Source: Nocardioides sp. Soil774 (lineage in GTDB: Bacteria > Actinomycetota > Actinomycetes > Propionibacteriales > Nocardioidaceae). From it: DNA of 64,000 bases. Numbering within the stretch: the first letter of the stretch is position 1; each line of letters begins with the position of its first letter. The stretch lies in the NCBI RefSeq assembly GCF_001428125.1, contig NZ_LMSM01000009.1, positions 42,709 through 106,708 of the forward strand, read 5' to 3'. The position numbers and the translations under genes are program-made. This document shows, one piece after another, positions 1-9,398 of this stretch. The notes under the pieces are model-generated. The model saw only the letters and a program-made list of their open reading frames with translations, was not told the origin of the DNA and did no database searches.

Positions 1-2
1 CG

Positions 3-524
3 CCCGGTGGCCTCGCGGACGCGGCCGCCGCCCTCGGCCTCGGGGTCGACCACGACCTCGGCTTCGGCGTCTACTTCGGCCAGGTCCCCCCGGCCGGGAC
101 GGAGACCGGCGCCGCCGCCGACATGATCGGCCAGGGCACCGTGCTCGCCAGCCCGATGGCCATGGCGACCGTGGCCGCTTCGGTTGCCGCCGGGCGAACG
201 GTGCTCCCGGTGCTGCTGCCGGAGCACGAGGTGGAGCAGGTCGCTCCCGAGGTGCCGCTCACGCCGCAGGAGGCCGGCACCCTGCGCGGCCTGATGCGGG
301 CGGTGGTGACGACCGGCTCCGGGCGGTTCCTCCTCGACGTACCTGGTGAGGTCGGCGCGAAGACGGGCACCGCGGAGTACGGCGAGCCCGACGCGTCCGG
401 TGCGCTGCCCACCCATGCCTGGATGATCGCCACCCGCGGCGACCTGGCGGTGGCGGTGTTCGTCGAGACAGGTGTGTCGGGGTCGCAGACCGCAGGCCCG
501 GTCCTGGAGGCGTTCCTGAGCTGA
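3..524 (+). CDS. Penicillin-binding protein, C-terminal part (5' end outside window)
   Basis: The reading frame is open from the window edge, so the gene starts upstream and only the last 173 residues are visible. The visible part is the end of a penicillin-binding transpeptidase domain, including the KTGTAEY box that lines the active site, followed by a hydrophobic beta strand (DLAVAVFVETG) typical of these folds. The family cross-links peptidoglycan outside the membrane. The catalytic SxxK and SxN motifs would lie upstream and cannot be checked. The family call is solid. Whether this is a PbpA-type class B enzyme or a bifunctional class A enzyme cannot be decided here. Confidence 0.85.
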   Translation, partial: PGGLADAAAALGLGVDHDLGFGVYFGQVPPAGTETGAAADMIGQGTVLASPMAMATVAASVAAGRTVLPVLLPEHEVEQVAPEVPLTPQEAGTLRGLMRAVVTTGSGRFLLDVPGEVGAKTGTAEYGEPDASGALPTHAWMIATRGDLAVAVFVETGVSGSQTAGPVLEAFLS

Positions 525-528
525 GACC

Positions 529-1209
529 TCAGGCGTGGCGGGCGAGGTAGAGGTAGTAGTCCTCCGGCCGGTCCTGCAGCAGCACGCTGTGCGCCTGCTC
601 CTCGGCGTCGCCGAAGACCTCGCGCAACGCCTCGAGCAGCGCGGGCGCCGGGTTGGCGGACCAGATCACCAGCACGCCGCCGGGGCTCAGCAGGTCGCGG
701 CACCGGGTGAGGAACCGCGCCTCGTAGACCGCCTCGTTGTCCTGGTGCACGAGGTAGCCGGGGCCGTTGTCGACGTCGAGCAGGACGAGGTCGTAGGTCG
801 AGCGCGCCTCCGCTATGGCCATCGCGATGTCGGCGTTGAGCACCGTGACCCGGGTGTCGGCCAGGACCGAGGGGCCGTGGGGCACCGTCCCGTCGCGCAT
901 CCAGGCGATCAACGCCTCCTCGATCTCCACCACGACGGCGCGCTCGACCCGGGGGTCGGCCAGCACGCGCTGCAGGGTGAAGCCGAGGCCCAGCCCGCCG
1001 ACCAGCACGGCGCCCGGCTGCTCGACCAGCTCCAGCGCCTGGGCCGCGAGCTCGATCTCGCTCGTCGTCTCGAGGGTGTCCATGACGAAGACGCCGTTGA
1101 CGCGCAGCTCGATCACGTCGGCGCCGGTGCCCGACGTACGTCGTCGCAGCACCACCTCGCCGCGCTCGCTCTCGGCGCGGGCCATCTCTGCACTGCTCGG
1201 GAGGGACAC
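529..1209 (-). CDS. Spermidine synthase-like protein (Rossmann methyltransferase fold)
   Basis: This 226-residue protein shows the nucleotide-binding loop VLVGGLGLGFTLQ, an acidic strand end (VVEIEE) and DLVLLDVDNGPG, the arrangement seen in the spermidine/spermine synthase superfamily. Family members transfer aminopropyl groups from decarboxylated SAM, but many actinobacterial relatives have no proven substrate, so polyamine synthesis is only an inference. I chose the GTG at 1209 because it lies a few bases after the stop of the upstream membrane protein and has a purine-rich stretch before it. An ATG at 1185 is the alternative. It converges on the penicillin-binding protein with a 4-base gap. 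Confidence 0.72.
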   Translation of the reverse strand: MSLPSSAEMARAESERGEVVLRRRTSGTGADVIELRVNGVFVMDTLETTSEIELAAQALELVEQPGAVLVGGLGLGFTLQRVLADPRVERAVVVEIEEALIAWMRDGTVPHGPSVLADTRVTVLNADIAMAIAEARSTYDLVLLDVDNGPGYLVHQDNEAVYEARFLTRCRDLLSPGGVLVIWSANPAPALLEALREVFGDAEEQAHSVLLQDRPEDYYLYLARHA

Positions 1210-1213
1210 GCGC

Positions 1214-1705
1214 TCATCCTGCCCTGCGACGCAGCCGCGCGCCGATGCGGCCGACCCACCCGAGCGCCGCCACGAGGAGCACCACGACGACCGGCGGGAC
1301 GAGCACCAGGCTCCACCAGAGCGTGCGCGGGCTCTCGCGGCGCGCCTCGGTGACCCCGGGTGCCACCCACACCCGGACCCGGTCACCCACGTCGTAGCGC
1401 AGCGGCCCGCAGGTGGCGAGTGCCGCGGTGTGCACGCCGTCCGCGTCGCTCCAGCGCACGTCGTGCACGGTGCGGTCCGAGCGGCAGCACCGACCCTCGG
1501 AGTGGGACGACACCACCTCGGCCGTGACCTGGTGCGTGCGACCCAGCAGCCCCGCATGCAGGGCGGGGAACGACATCCCGATCACCAGCATGATCGCCAG
1601 GACGGCGAGCGCGAGCCAGGCGTAGGGGAGCCACCGACGAGCCGGGGCCGGCGCCTGCTCGAAGCCGGGGCGGGGGTCGGGGCGCACGGCCCCATCGTGC
1701 AGCAC
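1214..1705 (-). CDS. Two-helix membrane protein (DUF3592-like)
   Basis: This 163-residue protein has one hydrophobic helix near residues 25-47 and a second near 133-152. Between them lies an extracytoplasmic segment with several cysteines and a VGDRVRVWVAPG turn. This architecture (helix, beta-rich loop, helix) resembles DUF3592 proteins. The function is unknown. It is encoded directly upstream of the spermidine-synthase-like gene and probably shares its transcript. The start is an ATG; the spacing to the next divergent gene leaves room for a promoter. Confidence 0.6.
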   Translation of the reverse strand: MLHDGAVRPDPRPGFEQAPAPARRWLPYAWLALAVLAIMLVIGMSFPALHAGLLGRTHQVTAEVVSSHSEGRCCRSDRTVHDVRWSDADGVHTAALATCGPLRYDVGDRVRVWVAPGVTEARRESPRTLWWSLVLVPPVVVVLLVAALGWVGRIGARLRRRAG

Positions 1706-1827
1706 TGCGCGGGTGTCCGATGCCTGCCAGGGGGTGGACGTTGTCCAATGTCTGGGCAGGGACGACGCGCAAGGTCAGGTTGACGAAAGTGCTGGTCGGA
1801 GCGCGTGTCGCGATCTACGGTGAGCAG

Positions 1828-2691
1828 GTGTACACAGTTGGGAGGACCGCCGAGCTCACCGGCGTGCCCACCGGGACGCTCCGCAAGTGGGAGCAGCGCT
1901 ACGGCGTGGTCGTGCCGCAACGCTCGCCGGGCAACTACCGCCTCTACGACGACGACGCGGTGCGCCGCCTCAGCGTGATGCGCACCCTGGTCGACGCCGG
2001 GTGGACGGCCCAGGAAGCGGCCCGGCACGTGACGGAGGACGTCGCCGCCGCCGAGGCGGAGCTGCCCCGACCCGAGGTGGCGACGCTCGACTCCCGGGTC
2101 GAGGAGCTGGTGGCCTGTGCCGCCGACTTCGACGTGCCGCGCCTCGAGCGCCTGCTGGCGCAGTCGCTGGTCGACCGCGACCTGGTGACGGAGGTCGACG
2201 AGTGGCTGCTGCCCGCCCTGGTGCGGCTGGGCAAGGCCTGGCAGCGCGGCGAGGTGTCCGTGGCCGGGGAGCACTTCGTCACCGGCGCGCTGCACCGCCG
2301 GCTGGGGTGGGTGTTCCAGTCGCTGCCCGGAGCCGACCCCGCCGCACCACGCGTCGTGGTGGGACTGGCGCGCGGGTCGCGGCACGAGCTGGGCGTCCTG
2401 GCCTTCGCCCTGGTGCTGCGCTCGCGCGGCGTGGGGGTCACCTACCTGGGCGGCGACCTGCCGCTCGAGGCGTGGGTGGCGACCGTCGAGCTCCTCGCAC
2501 CGGCTGCGGTCGTGCTCGCCGCGCCCACGGTCGAGGACCTGCCGGCCGTCCGCGAGGCGGCTGCGGCCCTCGCCCCCCTGGCGCCCGTGCTCCTCGGGGG
2601 AGCGCACCAGGACGGTGTCGACGGGCCGGAGCGGCTCGGCCACCTCGCCGGTGCCGCGGCCGCCGACCTCGCGTCGCGGCTGCTCGCCTAG
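1828..2691 (+). CDS. MerR-family regulator with cobalamin-binding domain, CarH/LitR type (first copy)
   Basis: The protein has 287 residues. Residues 1-70 form a MerR winged helix (LRKWEQRYG at 18-26, GNYRLYDDDAVRRL at 35-48). A helical bundle follows, with W138 and then E148-H149, which is exactly the Wx9EH motif of CarH light sensors. The last part is a B12-binding Rossmann domain with H186 in SRHELG as likely cobalt ligand and YLGGDLP at 206-212. CarH proteins bind DNA as adenosylcobalamin tetramers in the dark and release it in light, usually controlling carotenoid genes. None of those is in this window. The GTG start follows TACGGT by 6 nt, a leaderless arrangement. It is paralogous to the gene at 3010. 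Confidence 0.85.
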   Translation: MYTVGRTAELTGVPTGTLRKWEQRYGVVVPQRSPGNYRLYDDDAVRRLSVMRTLVDAGWTAQEAARHVTEDVAAAEAELPRPEVATLDSRVEELVACAADFDVPRLERLLAQSLVDRDLVTEVDEWLLPALVRLGKAWQRGEVSVAGEHFVTGALHRRLGWVFQSLPGADPAAPRVVVGLARGSRHELGVLAFALVLRSRGVGVTYLGGDLPLEAWVATVELLAPAAVVLAAPTVEDLPAVREAAAALAPLAPVLLGGAHQDGVDGPERLGHLAGAAAADLASRLLA

Positions 2692-2906
2692 CGAGCGGCG
2701 TCGGCGTCCGTGCAGCCGTGGCCGGTCCACTGGTCGCCGACGACGCTGATGCGGCACGTGCTGTCGGTCGACGGGGGCTCCGGCATGGCCGGGGTGGCGT
2801 AGAGGACCGACCCGAGGCCGGCGGCCACCATCGCCGCGATCCCCGTCGAGCGCAGCCAGAACCTGAGTCGGACGTCGTCCGGGAAGGGCTGCTGCATGCT
2901 CGGCAT
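2688..2906 (-). CDS. Small membrane-anchored protein of unknown function
   Basis: This is a 72-residue protein with one hydrophobic helix (about residues 22-40) and a short external tail holding two cysteines (C51, C65). The start at 2906 is supported by GGAG five bases before the ATG. The gene is squeezed between the two CarH-like regulators on the opposite strand. Its stop shares the tetranucleotide CTAG with the stop of the upstream regulator. Its promoter region overlaps the repeats in front of the second regulator, so it could be co-controlled. No family was recognised. Confidence 0.5.
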   Translation of the reverse strand: MPSMQQPFPDDVRLRFWLRSTGIAAMVAAGLGSVLYATPAMPEPPSTDSTCRISVVGDQWTGHGCTDADAAR

Positions 2907-2922
2907 CGGTGCTCCAGGTGAG

Positions 2923-2999
2923 TTGTCCACAGTTTGTCCACTGTTGTGGGCAATGCGGACGCTAGAGGACTGTCCACTCTTTGTCCAATGTGCTGATAC
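2923..2999 (+). promoter_or_regulatory. Direct-repeat operator and promoter in front of the second CarH-like regulator
   Basis: Four copies of TGTCCA occur in two pairs: TTGTCCA at 2923 and 2934, then CTGTCCA at 2970 and TTGTCCA at 2981. Within each pair the repeat distance is 11 bp. CarH tetramers are known to bind head-to-tail repeats of about this spacing. The third copy (2971-2976) sits 17 bp upstream of TGATAC (2994-2999), which could serve as a -10 for the leaderless GTG at 3010, so binding there would block the -35. The word TTGTCCAATGT recurs at 1741, ahead of the first regulator. Operator function is inferred. Confidence 0.55.
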
Positions 3000-3009
3000 C
3001 CTTCCGGGT

Positions 3010-3876
3010 GTGTACACCGTCGGCCGCACCGCAGACCTCACCGGAGTGCCGCGCGAGACGCTGCGCAAGTGGGAGCAGCGCTACGGCGTCGTCGCACCCG
3101 CGCGCACGGAGGGCAACTACCGCCTCTACGACGACGAGGCCGTGCGCCGCCTCGTCGTGATGCGCGACCTCGTCGACGCCGGCTGGGCGCCGAGGGAGGC
3201 GGCCCGTCGGGTCCTCGAGGACCCGGCCGGGGCACTGACCGCGTCCCCGGCCGACACGGGCTCGCCGCTCACCCACCGCGACGACCTGGTCGCGTGCGGA
3301 CGGGACTTCGACGTCGTACGCCTCGAGAGCACGCTGGACAAGGCCTTCGCCCAGGCCGACCTCGACGAGGTCGTCGACGAGTGGCTGATGCCGTCGCTGG
3401 TCCGCCTCGGCGAGGCCTGGCAGCGCGGCACCGTGACGGTCGCCGGGGAGCACTTCGCCAGCGCGGCCGTGCTGCGCCGGCTGTCCCAGGCCTTCCACGA
3501 GCTGCCGCACCCCCCGAGCGAGGCCCCGCGGGTGCTCGTCGGACTGGCCCGCGGGTCTCGCCACGAGCTCGGCGTGATGGCGTTCGCGATGGTCCTGCGC
3601 AGCCGGGGCGTCGCGGTGACCTACCTCGGCGGCGACCTGCCGGTGGAGGCCTGGGTCGACACCGTGCACGAGCTCGGCCCCGACGCCGTGGTCCTCGCCG
3701 TGCCCACCGTGGAGGACCTGCCCGCCGTGCGCGAGGCGGTGCGGGCGATCTCCGCCAACGCGACCGTGCTGCTCGGCGGCGCCCACCAGGGCCGTGTCGA
3801 GGGCGCCGAGGCGCTCGGCCACCAGCCCGGCGCCGCCGCGGTGTCGCTGGCCGGTCGGCTGCTCGCCGCCGGCTAG
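3010..3876 (+). CDS. MerR-family regulator with cobalamin-binding domain, CarH/LitR type (second copy)
   Basis: This 288-residue paralogue of the protein encoded at 1828 has the same order of domains: a MerR helix-turn-helix (WEQRYG at 21-26), a helical bundle with W137 and E147-H148 (Wx9EH), and a B12 Rossmann domain with H185 in SRHELG. Both copies have serine where the usual cobalamin motif has an acidic residue (E/DxHxxG). The two genes look like a tandem duplication, recalling the carA/carH pair of Myxococcus. The GTG start is placed by alignment with the first copy (VYTVGRTA), and longer upstream starts would run through the promoter repeats. It is probably a light- or B12-responsive repressor; its targets are unknown. 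Confidence 0.85.
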   Translation: MYTVGRTADLTGVPRETLRKWEQRYGVVAPARTEGNYRLYDDEAVRRLVVMRDLVDAGWAPREAARRVLEDPAGALTASPADTGSPLTHRDDLVACGRDFDVVRLESTLDKAFAQADLDEVVDEWLMPSLVRLGEAWQRGTVTVAGEHFASAAVLRRLSQAFHELPHPPSEAPRVLVGLARGSRHELGVMAFAMVLRSRGVAVTYLGGDLPVEAWVDTVHELGPDAVVLAVPTVEDLPAVREAVRAISANATVLLGGAHQGRVEGAEALGHQPGAAAVSLAGRLLAAG

Positions 3877-3886
3877 CCAGGCGGGC

Positions 3887-5593
<1,707 letters not shown>

Positions 5594-5637
5594 GAGTGCT
5601 GAGCGTACGCCGCGCCGCTGGCGGGCCGGGACGCGGC

Positions 5638-6261
5638 TCAGCCGTCGGCGCGTGGGCGCACCCGGGCCGGCCGGTCGAGCCGGGAGAGCTCCTCGAGCAG
5701 CACCCGGCGCAGGGTGGCCCCCATCGCCGGCTCGATGCCGCCCTTGCAGTCGAGGTAGCCCTCGATCCCCTCCGGCGTGATCTTCGGGTCCGCGGCGTAG
5801 TTGGGGGTGTAGAGGTCGTCGGGGCCCTCGTGCGCGTCGAACGCGACGTCGAGAGCCGCTCCGTCGGGATGCTCGATGCCGAGCTCGTCGACCAGCATGA
5901 AGCGGGCGTTGGCCCGCCGCACGGCCGCGATGACGTCGACCGGCCGCGACGTCGACTCGACCACGAAGGCCTCGTGGCAGGTGCCGAAGTCGCGGTCGTG
6001 GCCGAAGACCTCTGGCTCGACGACGACCGTCGGCTCGGCGGCAGGCGACGGGGGCTGCTCGGGCGCGGCGACGCCGCGGCGCTGCCGCTCGGCGCGCTCG
6101 CGGACCGCCCGCCGGTAGGCCTCCTCGGCACCCGGGTCGGGCGGGGTCGGCGTACGCGCGACGGCGTCGTCGCCCGCCGCTGCGACGAGGCGTCGCTGGA
6201 GGAGCCGGACGACGACGTAGACCGCGACGGCGACGGCGAGCAGGACGAGGGCGATGCGCAC
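5638..6261 (-). CDS. Membrane-anchored protein of unknown function
   Basis: The first 22 or so residues form a hydrophobic helix, and a Pro/Glu/Arg-rich linker follows to about residue 75. The last 130 residues are a soluble domain with the segments [26 protein letters not shown] and [15 protein letters not shown] do not recognise the domain. The C-terminal part looks well folded and charged, so this is probably a real protein. The GTG start is preceded by TAGCCT at 6 nt. The gene lies between fumarase and a PEP-mutase-like gene on the same strand. Confidence 0.6.
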   Translation of the reverse strand: MRIALVLLAVAVAVYVVVRLLQRRLVAAAGDDAVARTPTPPDPGAEEAYRRAVRERAERQRRGVAAPEQPPSPAAEPTVVVEPEVFGHDRDFGTCHEAFVVESTSRPVDVIAAVRRANARFMLVDELGIEHPDGAALDVAFDAHEGPDDLYTPNYAADPKITPEGIEGYLDCKGGIEPAMGATLRRVLLEELSRLDRPARVRPRADG

Positions 6262-6279
6262 GGCCAGAGGCTACGGCCC

Positions 6280-7041
6280 CTACCGCCAGGGCTCGACCAG
6301 CGCGGCGAGGTCCGGCGCGAGGGCGCGCTGCAGGAGCGGGCCGAACGTCACGCGGTGCACGCCCATGACCTGCAGGTCCTCCAGGGACCCGGCGGCCGAG
6401 CCCTTGCGCGGGTCGGCGATGACGTTGACCGGCCCGTCGAGGCCGTCGAGGAGCGCCTGGAGGGTGGTGGCGTCGGGCACGCCGACGGGGTAGACGCAGC
6501 GCGCCCCGGCCCCCTCGCACGCGCGCAGCCGGGTGAGCGCCTCGGCGACGGGGTCGTCGAAGCGGTCCTTCTTGATGAAGGCGTCGGTGCGCGCGTTGAC
6601 GACCACGTCGACCCCTGCGGCGTCGGCGGCCTGGCGCAGGGCGCCGATGTAGTCGGCGTGCTCGGCCACCGAGCGCATCCGGCCGCCCTCGGAGTGCACG
6701 GTGTCCTCGATGTTGAGCCCGACCGCGCCGGCCTCGAGCAGCCGCTCGACGAGCTCGGCGGGGGCGGTGGCGTAGCCCGACTCCATGTCGGCGGTCACGG
6801 GCACGTCGGGCACCGCGGCACAGATGCGGCGTACGCCGTCGAGGGCGTCGTCGAGCGTCATGTCCTCGTTGTCGCCCTGGCCGCGGGAGTCGGCGAGCGG
6901 GTGGCTGCCGATGCTGAGCGCGGCGAAGCCGGCCTCGGCGACGACCCGGGCCGACCACGCGTCCCAGACGTTGGGCAGGACCAGCGTGGTGCCGGTGTGG
7001 TGGAGCTCGAGCAGCCGGGTGGCGCGGGTGGCGATGTCCAT
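6280..7041 (-). CDS. Isocitrate lyase/PEP mutase family enzyme
   Basis: This 253-residue TIM-barrel protein shows [17 protein letters not shown] near the start, a TADMESGYA metal-binding segment, GLNIEDT and VVNARTDAF. This order is typical of the phosphoenolpyruvate mutase/isocitrate lyase superfamily, in particular the short carboxyphosphonoenolpyruvate-mutase-like group. The reaction could be C-C lysis of an oxaloacetate-like acid or a phosphonate reaction, and the sequence alone does not say which. It is separated from the divergent monooxygenase gene by about 60 bases. Confidence 0.8.
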   Translation of the reverse strand: MDIATRATRLLELHHTGTTLVLPNVWDAWSARVVAEAGFAALSIGSHPLADSRGQGDNEDMTLDDALDGVRRICAAVPDVPVTADMESGYATAPAELVERLLEAGAVGLNIEDTVHSEGGRMRSVAEHADYIGALRQAADAAGVDVVVNARTDAFIKKDRFDDPVAEALTRLRACEGAGARCVYPVGVPDATTLQALLDGLDGPVNVIADPRKGSAAGSLEDLQVMGVHRVTFGPLLQRALAPDLAALVEPWR

Positions 7042-7104
7042 GGCTCGAGGCTGCCACGCACGCGGTCGCGGGCATAGGGGCCGCTCGCGACGCGTTGCAC
7101 CGGC

Positions 7105-8166
7105 GTGGAGGTCTGGGAGTCGGTCGTGGTGGGTGCCGGACAGGCGGGCCTCGCGGCGTCGTACTTCCTGCGACAGCGCGGCATCGACCACGTGGTGCTC
7201 GACGCCAACCCCGCCCCCGGCGGCGCCTGGCAGCACCGGTGGGACTCGCTCGGCATGGACGACGTCCACGGCGTCGCGGACCTCCCGGGCTCGCAGGCGC
7301 CGGCCCCGTCGGCACGCGCCGCCAACGTCGTGGTGCCGGCGTACTTCGGCGACTACGAGCACGCCCACTCGCTCCCCGTGGTGCGACCTGTGCGCGTGGA
7401 CCGCGTCGACAGCGACGGCGACCTGCTCGTCGTGCGGTCCGGTGGGCGCGAGTGGCGCACCCGCACGCTGGTCAACGCCACCGGCACGTGGACGCGGCCG
7501 TTCGTGCCCCACTACCCGGGCGTCGAGACCTTCCGCGGCGAGCAGCTGCACACCGCGGGCTATCCCGGTCGTGACCACTTCCGCGGCAGGCGCGTCCTCG
7601 TGGTCGGCGGCGGCGCCTCCGCCGTGCAGCTGCTGGGCGAGCTGGCGCCGGTGACCGACACCCTGTGGGTGACCCGGCGCGAGCCGGTGTGGCGCACGGG
7701 CTTCGACGCGGCCGCCGGGCTGGCGGCCGTCACGGCCGTCGAGGAGCGCGTACGTCGCGGCCTGCCGCCGGCCAGCGTCGTCAGCGTGACCGGCCTGGCC
7801 CTGCGACCCCAGGAGCTGGAGGCGGCCCGGCTCGGGGCCTACGAGCGGCGACCGATGTTCTCCTCGATCGGGCCCTCCGGCGTGCACTGGGACGACGGCA
7901 CGTCCGAGGCCGTCGACGTGATCCTCTGGGCCACCGGCTTCCGGCCCGCGCTCGACCACCTCGCTCCGCTCGGGCTTCGCACGCGCGAGGGCGGCATCGC
8001 GCTGGAGCCCGTGCGGGGCAACGTGCAGGGCGCGACCACCTCGGTCGTCGACCCCCGCGTGCACCTCGTCGGCTACGGGCCCTCGGCCAGCACGGTCGGG
8101 GCCTCACGGGCCGGTCGGCAGGCGGCGCTGGCGGTCTCGCGCCGGCTGGAGGCTGCGGCCGCCTGA
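7105..8166 (+). CDS. Flavin-containing monooxygenase-like NAD(P)/FAD oxidoreductase
   Basis: The protein has 353 residues. A first dinucleotide fold ([19 protein letters not shown], residues 7-25) binds FAD, and a second ([17 protein letters not shown], about 165-180) binds [20 protein letters not shown] and the late ATGF segment ([13 protein letters not shown]) match class B flavoprotein monooxygenases and related reductases. These oxidise small lipophilic or sulfur/nitrogen compounds, but the substrate here is unknown. It starts with GTG. It is divergent from the PEP-mutase-like gene and convergent with the interrupted regulator. Confidence 0.8.
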   Translation: MEVWESVVVGAGQAGLAASYFLRQRGIDHVVLDANPAPGGAWQHRWDSLGMDDVHGVADLPGSQAPAPSARAANVVVPAYFGDYEHAHSLPVVRPVRVDRVDSDGDLLVVRSGGREWRTRTLVNATGTWTRPFVPHYPGVETFRGEQLHTAGYPGRDHFRGRRVLVVGGGASAVQLLGELAPVTDTLWVTRREPVWRTGFDAAAGLAAVTAVEERVRRGLPPASVVSVTGLALRPQELEAARLGAYERRPMFSSIGPSGVHWDDGTSEAVDVILWATGFRPALDHLAPLGLRTREGGIALEPVRGNVQGATTSVVDPRVHLVGYGPSASTVGASRAGRQAALAVSRRLEAAAA

Positions 8167-8177
8167 CGGACCAGAGC

Positions 8178-9344
8178 TCAGGCGCCGCGAGCCGTCGCCG
8201 CGATCGCCTCGTGCAGGGGCACGTGCTGGTGGGCGTCGGTCGACGCGCGCGTCAGCAGACGCGCGGCGATCGACCCCTGGCCCTCGAGCAGGGCGCACTG
8301 GGCTGCCCGCCACCGGCAGTACGCCGCGTCGTGGGGGCGGGCCATGTCGTCCCACGCGGCCGCCGCCCGGACCCAGGTCTGGACGGTCCCGGCGCCCTCG
8401 ACCCGCGAGAGCTCGGCCTGCCACGACACGGACATGGCGGGCCGTGCGGGATCGCCCACATCGGCTCCGAAGGGATCGACCGATGCCCGCGCCGCGATGT
8501 CCCGGAGCTCGCGCCCGACCGCGTGCCCACGGGCCAGGTCTGGCGTGGAGGCATCGACCAGGTCCGCGCGCCCGCGGGCCAACAGGACGAGCAGCGGGGC
8601 TGCCTGGCCCGCGGTCTCCGTGGTGAGTCGTGGCTCCAGCCAGCCGGCCAGCAGCTCGACGGCCTCGTTGGCACGCCCGCCCCAGAGCTCCACCTCGGCG
8701 ATCCACGGCAGGCACTCCGCCCAGCTCTGGTCGTGGTTGCGGACCTGCGCGTCGGCTGAGCGCAAGCGTTCCCGTGCCGCGGCCAGGTTGCCCTCGCGCA
8801 TCTCCACCGCGGCCAGCATCACGTGGGCGTAGACACTGTTGACCACAGGGGCGGCCCGGGTGACCGGCTCGACCCACTCGCGCGCCGCCCGGGTGTTCCC
8901 CTCGCGCAGGTGTGCCCAGCAGACGTTGCCCCGGACCAGGACCGCCGGGAACGTGTGCTCCAGGCCCCAGGCCGCGCCTGAGCGGAGCGCTTCGGCGCCC
9001 AGCTCTCCGGCCCGGACGGCGGAGGACGGCACCCGGAGGAGGACGTCGGTGACGCTCGCAGCGATCATCAGGTCCGCGACGGGGTCGGGCTCGGGGATGG
9101 CAGCCTCCGACGCCCGGCGGGCGATGGCCAGCGATGCCTCGACGTCTCCCGTGGTGTCCATCTCCAGCAGCACGGCCCCGGCAAGTGTCCGCCGCCGCAG
9201 GGCCGGGTCCTCGTGCGCGTCCAGAATGCTGAGCGAGCGGGTCAGGGCCGCGTGGGCCTCGACGTGGCGGCCCGACTGCAGGAACATCCAGAATCGCTCC
9301 TCGAGCACCCGGAGGAGCTCGCTCGAGCTGGGCAGCGCCTCCAC
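8178..9344 (-). pseudogene. C-terminal TPR-like half of an ATPase regulator, cut off by an in-frame amber codon
   Basis: The frame runs without interruption from the gene at 11087 except for one TAG at 9399-9401. This segment therefore reads as the distal helical-repeat half of one 969-residue protein. From the first GTG after the amber codon (9344) it encodes 388 residues of alpha-helical, Ala/Leu/Glu-rich repeats (AHAALTRSLSILDAHEDP, REGNTRAAREW, REGNLAAARERLR). These are typical of the tetratricopeptide-like tail of LuxR/MalT-type STAND ATPases. It may be translated from the internal GTG, may depend on readthrough, or may be dead. Confidence 0.7.
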
Positions 9345-9398
9345 CAGGCGCAGGGAGTCGTCGAGGGCCGCTTCGGCGCCAGCAAGGTCGCCGTCCTC

